A stretch of DNA of 64,000 nt from an uncultured Massilia sp. Its GTDB lineage: Bacteria > Pseudomonadota > Gammaproteobacteria > Burkholderiales > Burkholderiaceae_D. Position 1 is the first letter of the stretch; each line of letters opens with the position of its first letter. The DNA lies in contig NZ_CAJYEB010000003.1 in the NCBI RefSeq assembly GCF_913773735.1, positions 62,001 to 126,000 on the forward strand, given 5' to 3'. Of the stretch, positions 9,097 through 15,502 are shown in pieces. A program made the position numbers and the translations under genes. The notes beneath the pieces were generated by a model. The model did not search any database and had not been told where the DNA came from. It saw only the letters and a list, made by a program, of their open reading frames with translations.

Positions 9097-9324
9097 ATGA
9101 ACCCGAACTTCGCCAACTTCGTCGCGCCCGACCTGTCCACCGCCCCGCGCCGCCGCGCGCGCCCGCCCAAGCGCAAGACCCGCATCACGATCTACCTCGA
9201 CGACGAGGTGCTCAACGAGTTCCGTTCGCGCGCCGAGCGCACCGGCACCGGCTACCAGACCCTGATCAATGCCGCGCTGCGCCTGCGCCTGGCGGGCCAG
9301 GAAGGCGCGCCGGCCGCCGCCTGA
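9097..9324 (+). CDS. BrnA-like ribbon-helix-helix protein (orphan antitoxin type)
   Basis: A 75-residue basic protein. The C-terminal half 'KTRITIYLDDEVLNEFRSRA' followed by 'GTGYQTLINAALRLRL' matches the BrnA/CopG-type RHH fold: a short beta strand that binds DNA as a dimer, then two helices. A strong GAAGGAGAT site precedes the ATG. BrnA antitoxins normally follow a brnT toxin gene. Here the 200 bp upstream has no such frame and the next gene is HU, so it is an orphan. It may be a free-standing regulator or a leftover antitoxin. Confidence 0.75.
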   Translation: MNPNFANFVAPDLSTAPRRRARPPKRKTRITIYLDDEVLNEFRSRAERTGTGYQTLINAALRLRLAGQEGAPAAA

Positions 9325-9434
9325 ATCGCAGAACGCCTGCCAATACAGGGCCTACGGCAAACGCGGTCCGGTATCGAGATTACATACAGCAAGTAATTAT
9401 GCTAATCTTCCGGCTCTTTCAACCCGGAGGATTT

Positions 9435-9719
9435 ATGAAAAAAGGCGAACTGATCGCTGAATTTGCGAAGCGTACCGAGATGTCGGGCGCCGCTGCCAAC
9501 GACGCAGTGAACACCATCATCGACATCATCACCGAGCGCCTGAAAAAGGGCGACACGGTCGGCATTACCGGCTTCGGCACGTTCTCGGTCACCAAGCGCG
9601 CTGCCCGCAAGGGCCGCAACCCGGCTACCGGCGAAGCGATCAAGATCGCCGCGTCGAAGACCCCGCGCTTCGCTGCCGGCGCCACGCTGAAGGCTGCCGT
9701 CAATCCGAAGAAGAAGTAA
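9435..9719 (+). CDS. hupB: HU-family DNA-binding protein
   Basis: A 94-residue nucleoid protein. It starts M-K-K-G-E-L-I-A-E-F-A-K and has the HU/IHF signature 'GFGTFSVTKRAARKGRNPATGE', whose arm contains the DNA-intercalating Pro, and the conserved 'TPRFAAGATLKAAV' end. A GGAGG site lies five bases before the ATG at 9435. A plausible sigma70 promoter is TTACAT (9380-9385), a 17-nt spacer, then TAATCT (9403-9408). HU bends and compacts DNA and assists replication and transcription. It is monocistronic. The exact paralog name (hupA/hupB) is a guess. Confidence 0.9.
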   Translation: MKKGELIAEFAKRTEMSGAAANDAVNTIIDIITERLKKGDTVGITGFGTFSVTKRAARKGRNPATGEAIKIAASKTPRFAAGATLKAAVNPKKK

Positions 9720-9840
9720 GAGAAGCAAGCAGTGCCCGCGGCTGGCCGCGGCGGGCCGGGTTTCCCGGCCGCTGCGCGCCATGCCCGCATTTCCCCGCGC
9801 GCCGCGCATCCTCCTTTCCTTTCCCGATTCCCGTCCCCGC

Positions 9841-10479
9841 ATGAGCTTCGCCACCTGGATCGCCTTCGTCGTCGCCGGCACCCTGATCGCCATTTCGCCC
9901 GGCTCGGGCGCCGTGCTGTCGATGTCACACGGCCTGGCCTACGGCGTGAAGAAGGCCAGCGCCACCGTGCTGGGACTGCAACTCGGCCTGGTGCTGGTGC
10001 TGGCGATCGCCGGCGCCGGCGTCGGTTCGCTGCTGATGGCTTCGGAACTCGCCTTCACCGTCGTCAAGACGGTCGGCGCCCTGTACCTGATCTGGCTGGG
10101 CATCGGCCAGTGGCGCGCCAGGGCCGAAGCGGCCGGCGTGTCGACGGCCGGCATGGCCGCGCACCCGTCGTTCGGGCGGCGCGTGCTGACCGGCTTCCTC
10201 ACCAATGCCACCAACCCGAAGGGCATCCTGTTCATGGTCGCGGTGCTGCCGCAGTTCATCGCGCGCGACGCGCCGGTGCTGCCCCAGCTCGCCATCCTGG
10301 GCGCGACGATGGTCGCGATCGATTCCACCGTCATGCACGGCTACGCCTTCCTGGCGTCGTCGGCGCAGCGCTGGTTCCGCGACGTGCACGCCGTCAGGAT
10401 GCAGAACCGCTTCTTCGGCGCCGTGCTGATGGCCATGGGCGGCCTGCTGTTCTTCGTCAAGCGCGGGCATTCGGCCTGA
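9841..10479 (+). CDS. LysE/RhtB-family amino-acid exporter
   Basis: A 212-residue inner-membrane protein of the LysE/RhtB family, which exports amino acids such as lysine, homoserine or threonine. Its opening hydrophobic segment contains 'SPGSGAVLSMSHGLAYG', the family hallmark (P-G-P/S). The later 'GFLTNATNPKGILFMVAVLPQF' is the second conserved motif. Six membrane segments are expected. I chose the ATG at 9841 because it gives the canonical N-terminus; an in-frame ATG at 9781 would add 20 unlike residues, and neither has a clear ribosome site. Substrate unknown. Confidence 0.88.
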   Translation: MSFATWIAFVVAGTLIAISPGSGAVLSMSHGLAYGVKKASATVLGLQLGLVLVLAIAGAGVGSLLMASELAFTVVKTVGALYLIWLGIGQWRARAEAAGVSTAGMAAHPSFGRRVLTGFLTNATNPKGILFMVAVLPQFIARDAPVLPQLAILGATMVAIDSTVMHGYAFLASSAQRWFRDVHAVRMQNRFFGAVLMAMGGLLFFVKRGHSA

Positions 10480-10608
10480 CGCATCCATCCTGCCCTGTTT
10501 CGCAACCGTTTGTAACGCGTGTAGGCCTTTCGCACGCTCGTGCGTTCTAATCAGGTGGACGCGGTGCGTCCGTACAAGACATCCAACTGGCTGGAGACGG
10601 AGAGAACG

Positions 10609-12768
10609 ATGCGAACCCCCATTCTGAAAGCGGTGACGCTGCTGGCGTTGACCACCCTGTCGGCGCTGGCCGTGGCCGCCGATCCGCCGGCGCGCGTCGG
10701 CCGCGTCGCGCTGGCCCAGGGCCAGGTCGACGTGCGCGTCGACGACGAGACCAGCGCGGCCCAGGTCAACTGGCCGGTCACCTCGGGCAACACGATCAGC
10801 ACGGCCGCCGGCGCGCGCACCGAGGTGCGCATCGGCTCCACCTCGATCCGCCTGGACGGCGATTCCGCCCTCGAGGTACTGCAGCTCGACGACGAGACCA
10901 TGCGCCTGCGCCTGCACTACGGCAGCGCCAGCATCCGCATCGTCAACCAGGACGTGCTGGACGGCTTCGCGCTCGAGACGCCGCAGGCGCGCGTGCGCCT
11001 GCAGCAGCCGGGCCGGGTGCGCATCGACGCCGAGCGCGTGCGCGACACCAGTGCCGTCACCGTCTTCGACGGCGTGGCCCTGGTCGAGGCCGGCGCCTCG
11101 CAGCTGACGGTCCGCGCCGGCAAGCGCGCCGACGTGGGCGAGGACGACGTGCGCACGCTGGCCGCCAGCCGCGACGCCTTCGACGACTGGGCCGCGGCGC
11201 GCGACCGCGTGCAGGACGGCGCCACTTCGGTGCGCTACGTCGACAGCGAGATGACCGGCTACGAAGACCTCGACCGCTACGGCAGCTGGAGCACCAGCGC
11301 CGACTACGGTCCGCTGTGGTACCCGAGCGTGGCCGCGTCCTGGGTGCCCTACCGCGACGGCAGCTGGACCTGGCTCGATCCGTGGGGCTGGACCTGGGTC
11401 GACAACGCGCCCTGGGGCTACGCCCCGTTCCACTACGGCCGCTGGGTCCAGGTGCGCAACCGCTGGGCCTGGGCGCCGGGCCGCCGCGCCGGCCACGCCG
11501 TATGGGCGCCGGCGCTGGTCGGCTGGGTCGGCGGCGCCGGCTGGAACGTCGCCTTCCGCGACCGCACGCGCCATCCGGGCCAGGGCTGGTACCCGCTGAC
11601 CCCGCACGACCGCTTCGTGCCGACCTGGCACGCGCCGGCGAACCACGTGGCGTGGTGGAACCAGCACGTGCGCCCCGACCCGCGCCGCCCGCACGACTAC
11701 CGCCCGCCGGGCCTGACGGTGGTGCCGCAGGACCGCTTCAACCATGGCCGGCCGGGCCGCCCGTGGCGCGTCGACGTGCCGCGCGCGCCGCTCGCCACGG
11801 TGCCGCCGGGCGGCGTGCACGATGCGCCCGCCGGCGCGCCGCCGGCGCCCCCGCAGCGGCCGGGACGGCCGAACCGTCCGGACCGTCCGGATGGCGCGGG
11901 GCGGCCCGACCTGGCGGGGCGTCCGCAGCCGCCGCACGGGCCGGAGCGTCCGGAACGCCCGGAACGCCCCGACGGCGCGGGCCGCCCGGATCGACCGGAC
12001 ATCGCCGGCCGGCCGGATGGCGCCGGCCGTCCCGAGCGCGACGCGTGGAACCGCGGCGACTGGAACCGCGACCAGGGACGCGGCAACGGCGCCGGTCCGG
12101 GCCGCATCGAAACCGGCCGCGACGACCGCGACGGCTTCGTGCGTCCGCCCCGTCCCGGCCAGGTCGCGCAGGCCACGCCGGCGCCGGGCCTGGTGCCGCC
12201 GGCCGCGCCGGCCCAGCCGCAGCCGGTCGTGAGTCCCACCCCGCACCTGCCGCAGCAACCGCTGAGCACGGTCACCAGCCCGCCGCCGCGCCAGTCGCCG
12301 CAGCCCGTGATCACCACGTCGCCGACGCCGCAACAGGGCGTGCCGGAACAGTTCCAGGGCCGGCCGGGCTGGCGCCGCGACGGCGACCATAACGATCGCA
12401 ATGATCGCAATGATCGCAACGACCGCAACGACCGGGACGAGCGCCGTGAGCGCATGGAGGAATGGCGGCGCAACCGGCCGCAGGCGCCCGCCCAGGCCGC
12501 GCAGCCGGCGCCGGTCATGTCGGCCCCGCCGGCGCCCCGTTTCGAGCGCCCGGAGCCGCGTCCCGAGCGCCAGGAACGCCCGGAACGCCAGGAGCGCCCG
12601 CAGCGCAGCGCGCCGCCGGTGATGGCGTCTTCCGCCCCGCCTCCCGCGGCGGCGCCGCGCCCGGCGCCGCCGCCGGCACCGTCCGCCCCGCCGCCGCAGC
12701 CGCGCGGCGGCGGCGAGGAACGGCGCCAGCACACGGACGGCCACGGCCGCCACCAGCAGGAGCGTTGA
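10609..12768 (+). CDS. FecR-like exported protein with DUF6600-type repeats and a long Pro/Arg/Asp low-complexity tail
   Basis: A 719-residue exported protein. Residues 1-24 are a signal peptide. Residues 25-190 form a FecR-like beta domain ('GRVALAQGQVDV', 'RTEVRIGSTSIRLDG'). Residues 210-370 are Trp/Tyr/Gly-rich ('DLDRYGSWS', 'DPWGWTWVDNAPWGYAPFHYGRW'), as in DUF6600 proteins. The last about 330 residues are disordered: Gly-Arg-Pro-Asp runs, an N-D-R repeat encoded by a 9-bp repeat near 12390-12430, and Pro/Ala-rich ends. It probably acts in the periplasm or envelope; the function is unknown. GGAGACGGAGAGA precedes the ATG at 10609. The tail could be size-variable between strains. Confidence 0.8.
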   Translation: MRTPILKAVTLLALTTLSALAVAADPPARVGRVALAQGQVDVRVDDETSAAQVNWPVTSGNTISTAAGARTEVRIGSTSIRLDGDSALEVLQLDDETMRLRLHYGSASIRIVNQDVLDGFALETPQARVRLQQPGRVRIDAERVRDTSAVTVFDGVALVEAGASQLTVRAGKRADVGEDDVRTLAASRDAFDDWAAARDRVQDGATSVRYVDSEMTGYEDLDRYGSWSTSADYGPLWYPSVAASWVPYRDGSWTWLDPWGWTWVDNAPWGYAPFHYGRWVQVRNRWAWAPGRRAGHAVWAPALVGWVGGAGWNVAFRDRTRHPGQGWYPLTPHDRFVPTWHAPANHVAWWNQHVRPDPRRPHDYRPPGLTVVPQDRFNHGRPGRPWRVDVPRAPLATVPPGGVHDAPAGAPPAPPQRPGRPNRPDRPDGAGRPDLAGRPQPPHGPERPERPERPDGAGRPDRPDIAGRPDGAGRPERDAWNRGDWNRDQGRGNGAGPGRIETGRDDRDGFVRPPRPGQVAQATPAPGLVPPAAPAQPQPVVSPTPHLPQQPLSTVTSPPPRQSPQPVITTSPTPQQGVPEQFQGRPGWRRDGDHNDRNDRNDRNDRNDRDERRERMEEWRRNRPQAPAQAAQPAPVMSAPPAPRFERPEPRPERQERPERQERPQRSAPPVMASSAPPPAAAPRPAPPPAPSAPPPQPRGGGEERRQHTDGHGRHQQER

Positions 12769-12797
12769 AATCCGGCGGACCATGACCATATGGGATA

Positions 12798-12874
12798 CGT
12801 AGGGTGGGCACCCCGTGCCCACCAAACGTTTGCATCACGCAACGTTTTGGTGGACACGGGGTGCCCACCCTGCG
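12798..12874. repeat. 77-bp palindromic intergenic repeat (CGTAGGGTGGGCA family)
   Basis: It begins CGTAGGGTGGGCACCCCGTG and ends with the near-exact reverse complement, with about 33-bp arms around a 10-nt loop. Its outer sequence matches the element at 4868-5047. It sits in the 135-bp gap between the FecR-like gene and DUF493. It could act as a transcription end or RNA stabiliser, or be a non-autonomous mobile repeat. Confidence 0.8.
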
Positions 12875-12903
12875 TTTACAATGCACTTTTTACAGGAGCG
12901 GCC

Positions 12904-13170
12904 ATGGACCGGAAAGAATCCCTCATCGAATACCCCAGCGACTTCCCGATCAAGGTGATGGGCGCGACGCACGACGAGTTCGCCGCCACCATCGTCGACG
13001 TGGTGGTCGCCCACGATCCGACCTTCCACGCCGGCAAGGTCGAGATGCGCCCCTCGTCGAACGGCAACTACATCGGCCTGACGCTGACGGTGCGCGCCAC
13101 CAGCCGTGAACAATTGGACAATATTTACCGTGAACTGTCGGGCCACCCGATGGTCAAGATCGTCCTGTAA
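12904..13170 (+). CDS. DUF493 / YbeD-family protein
   Basis: An 88-residue protein of the YbeD family (ferredoxin-like fold related to ACT domains). Family features are 'YPSDFPIKVMG', 'VVAHDPTF' and the C-terminal 'LDNIYRELSGHPMVKIVL'. In many proteobacteria ybeD lies directly upstream of lipB and lipA, as here, although its role in lipoate metabolism is unproven. The start at 12904 follows ACAGGAGCGGCC. About 106 bp with a strong hairpin separates it from lipB. Confidence 0.92.
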   Translation: MDRKESLIEYPSDFPIKVMGATHDEFAATIVDVVVAHDPTFHAGKVEMRPSSNGNYIGLTLTVRATSREQLDNIYRELSGHPMVKIVL

Positions 13171-13181
13171 ACGTTGTTTCG

Positions 13182-13222
13182 CGCGCTTGCCGGGCCATCC
13201 TGCGGGAGGGCCGGCAAGCGCG
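13182..13222. other. Strong GC hairpin between ybeD and lipB, followed by a TATAAT box
   Basis: A 12-bp perfect stem (13182-13193 with 13211-13222) surrounds a 17-nt loop that can extend the pairing. No U tract follows, so it is not a classical terminator. Just downstream, TATAAT at 13239-13244 is a perfect -10 hexamer about 32 bp before lipB, without a good -35. This suggests separate expression of lipB. Confidence 0.5.
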
Positions 13223-13276
13223 AGCCATCAGGCTGGCTTATAATGACGGGGCACCCCCAGCCCCTGACGACATCCC

Positions 13277-13993
13277 ATGCAAGCGAACCGCCCCGCCGCT
13301 CCGGTCATCCGCGAGCTAGGCCGCGCCGACTACGAATCCGTCTTTGCCGAGATGCGCGCCTTCACCGACGCGCGCACGCCCGACACGCCCGACGAACTGT
13401 GGATCGTCGAGCACCCGCCCGTGTTCACGCTGGGCCTGGGCGCCGACCGCGGCCACCTGCTGCACGGTCCCGGCGTCCCGGCCAACGACGTGCCCGTGGT
13501 GCAGACCGACCGCGGCGGCGAAGTGACCTACCACGGTCCCGGCCAGGTCGTGATCTATCTGCTGATGGACCTGCGCCGCAACAAACCGGGCGGCAAGTTG
13601 TATGCCCGGCAGTTCGTCAACAAGATCGAGCAGGCGGTCATCGACGTGCTGGCGGCGTATAATCTGGCCGGCGAACGCGTCGAGGGCGCGCCCGGCATCT
13701 ATATCGCCGCGGGGCCGCAGTCCAACGGCCATGCCGGCGCCAAGATCGCCGCGCTGGGCCTGAAGGTGCGCGGCAACGGCTGCACCTACCACGGCGTCTC
13801 GCTGAACGTGGCGATGGACCTGTCCCCCTTCACCTGGATCAACCCGTGCGGCTATTCCGGGCTGGCCACGGTGGACATGCGCACCATGGGCGTCGACGCG
13901 CCGCTGGCCGACGTCCAGCAGGCGCTGGCGCGCGCACTGGTCCACCATCTTTCGACGGCGCCGGCCGAGGCGCAACCCGCAACGACCCATTGA
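13277..13993 (+). CDS. lipB: Octanoyl-[acyl carrier protein]:protein N-octanoyltransferase
   Basis: A 238-residue cytosolic transferase that moves octanoate from ACP to lipoyl domains, the first step of lipoate assembly. It has the signature '[13 protein letters not shown]' (about residues 78-90), the catalytic Lys at residue 156 in '[10 protein letters not shown]', and the acyl-thioester Cys at residue 191 in 'INPCGYSG'. Spacing of the Lys and Cys matches the family. The start at 13277 gives normal length. lipA follows after 25 bp, so the two genes are co-transcribed. Confidence 0.95.
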   Translation: MQANRPAAPVIRELGRADYESVFAEMRAFTDARTPDTPDELWIVEHPPVFTLGLGADRGHLLHGPGVPANDVPVVQTDRGGEVTYHGPGQVVIYLLMDLRRNKPGGKLYARQFVNKIEQAVIDVLAAYNLAGERVEGAPGIYIAAGPQSNGHAGAKIAALGLKVRGNGCTYHGVSLNVAMDLSPFTWINPCGYSGLATVDMRTMGVDAPLADVQQALARALVHHLSTAPAEAQPATTH

Positions 13994-14018
13994 ACGCCCG
14001 ACGAGGGCAGAGAGCCAT

Positions 14019-15011
14019 ATGACTTCCGAAATCGATACCGGCACCGCCGCAGCATCCGCGTACAACGCCAGCGAAAAGCAGAAGGGCGCGAGCAAGACGT
14101 CGCGCATCCCGATCAAGATCGTCCCGGTCGAGCAGCACGAGCGCCTGAAAAAGCCAGACTGGATCCGCGTCAAGGCCGCCACGGCGTCCTCGCGCTTCTA
14201 CGAGATCAAGGACATCCTGCGCGCCAACAACCTGGTGACGGTGTGCGAGGAAGCCAGCTGCCCGAACATCGGCGAATGCTTCGGCAAGGGCACCGCGACA
14301 TTCATGATCATGGGCGACAAGTGCACGCGCCGTTGCCCGTTCTGCGACGTCGGCCACGGCCGTCCGGACCCGCTCGACGTCAATGAGCCGGCCAACCTGG
14401 CCAAGACCATCGCCGACCTGCGCCTGTCCTACGTCGTGATCACCTCGGTCGACCGCGACGACCTGCGCGACGGCGGCGCCGGCCACTTCGTCGAATGCAT
14501 CCAGAAGACCCGCGACCTGTCGCCCAACACCAAGATCGAGGTGCTGGTGCCGGACTTCCGCGGCCGCCTCGACAAGGCGCTGGACATCTTCGCGGCCGGC
14601 CTGCCGGACGTGATGAACCACAACCTGGAAACCGTACCGCGCCTGTACAAGGAAGCGCGCCCGGGCGCCGACTACAAGCACTCGCTGGTGCTGCTGCGCG
14701 ACTTCAAGGCCAAGTACCCGAACGCCGTCACCAAGTCGGGCCTGATGGTGGGCCTGGGCGAGACCGACGAGGAAATCCTGGAAGTGATGCGCGACATGCG
14801 CGAGCACGACATCGACATGCTGACCATCGGCCAGTACCTGGCGCCGTCGAACTCGCACCTGCCGGTGCGCCGCTACGTGCACCCGGACACGTTCAAAATG
14901 TTCGAGGAAAAGGCCTACGAGATGGGCTTCGTGCACGCTGCCGTGGGGGCCATGGTGCGGTCTTCGTATCATGCGGACCAGCAGGCGCACGAGGCGGGGG
15001 TGGCGGCGTAA
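14019..15011 (+). CDS. lipA: Lipoyl synthase
   Basis: A 330-residue radical-SAM enzyme that inserts two sulfurs into the octanoyl chain on lipoyl domains. The auxiliary cluster ligands are C76, C81 and C87 ('[12 protein letters not shown]'). The radical-SAM cluster is C102-x3-C106-x2-C109. The C-terminal '[13 protein letters not shown]' and '[19 protein letters not shown]' are family signatures. It completes the ybeD-lipB-lipA set. It ends just before a block of palindromic repeats that separates it from the convergent fds operon. Confidence 0.96.
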   Translation: MTSEIDTGTAAASAYNASEKQKGASKTSRIPIKIVPVEQHERLKKPDWIRVKAATASSRFYEIKDILRANNLVTVCEEASCPNIGECFGKGTATFMIMGDKCTRRCPFCDVGHGRPDPLDVNEPANLAKTIADLRLSYVVITSVDRDDLRDGGAGHFVECIQKTRDLSPNTKIEVLVPDFRGRLDKALDIFAAGLPDVMNHNLETVPRLYKEARPGADYKHSLVLLRDFKAKYPNAVTKSGLMVGLGETDEEILEVMRDMREHDIDMLTIGQYLAPSNSHLPVRRYVHPDTFKMFEEKAYEMGFVHAAVGAMVRSSYHADQQAHEAGVAA

Positions 15012-15055
15012 CGGCAGTCGTCGTGCGCGGCGTGCATGCCGTGCGGTTGAACACC

Positions 15056-15207
15056 GGGGTCAGAGCCCTTTGAAAAGCAACACCGGGCTCTGGCCTCTGC
15101 GCTGGCCTCTGCGTTGGCCTCTGCGCTGAGCACCGGGGTCAGAGCCCCTTGAAAGCAACACCGGGCTCTGACCCCTCCCGTCCCGTCCCGTCCCTTCCCT
15201 TCCCTTC
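15056..15207. repeat. Two GGGGTCAGAGCCC hairpins, a 12-bp triplicate and a TCCCG microsatellite
   Basis: The first hairpin uses 15056-15068 and 15085-15092. It is followed by three tandem copies of TGGCCTCTGCG[C/T]T-type 12-mers (15091-15126). The second hairpin pairs 15135-15147 with 15163-15175. Five-base TCCCG/TCCCT repeats fill 15176-15207 up to the fdsD stop. The block sits between the convergent lipA and fdsD genes and probably ends transcription from both sides. The same hairpin family is at 44834, 53615 and 63286. Confidence 0.85.
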
Positions 15208-15492
15208 TTACCCCGCGTCGCCTCCCGTATCCTCGTCGTCCGGCACCGACGTGTCGCCCGTCGGCAGCACGTCGTGCCCGCTGCGGTGCGCCGCGATGGC
15301 CGTGAGGACGATCGGGTCCAGTCCGGCGCCGCGCGCGCCGTCCACGTGTTCGTACAGCGTCACGCGCATGCGCGGCGCCCAGTAGCGCTCGATGTGCGTG
15401 GCGATGCCGGCGTGCGCCTCGTCGCGGTCCGGGAAGGACGCGAAGAAGGTGCCGATCTGGTTGGCCATCGTGACCAGGTTGTCGATGTTCAT
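15208..15492 (-). CDS. fdsD: NAD-dependent formate dehydrogenase, delta subunit
   Basis: A 94-residue protein of the FdsD family, the small subunit of the soluble molybdenum formate dehydrogenase. The start M-N-I-D-N-L-V-T-M-A-N-Q-I-G-T-F-F and 'HIERYWAPRMR' are typical. FdsD is needed for assembly or stability of the complex. It follows fdsA by 10 bp. In Cupriavidus-type operons fdsC (an FdhD-like sulfurase chaperone) lies between fdsA and fdsD; it is missing here. Confidence 0.92.
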   Translation of the reverse strand: MNIDNLVTMANQIGTFFASFPDRDEAHAGIATHIERYWAPRMRVTLYEHVDGARGAGLDPIVLTAIAAHRSGHDVLPTGDTSVPDDEDTGGDAG

Positions 15493-15502
15493 CGCTGTCC
15501 TT

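Noticed and set aside
9925..12825. A 966-codon open frame on the minus strand
   Set aside because: Antisense shadow of LysE and the FecR-like gene; low-complexity Arg/His/Ala sequence with no ribosome site.
13182..13222. Hairpin before lipB as a rho-independent terminator
   Set aside because: No U tract follows the stem; kept only as a structural note.
15176..15207. TCCCG microsatellite as phase-variation switch for fdsD
   Set aside because: It lies after the fdsD stop codon, so slippage cannot alter the frame.
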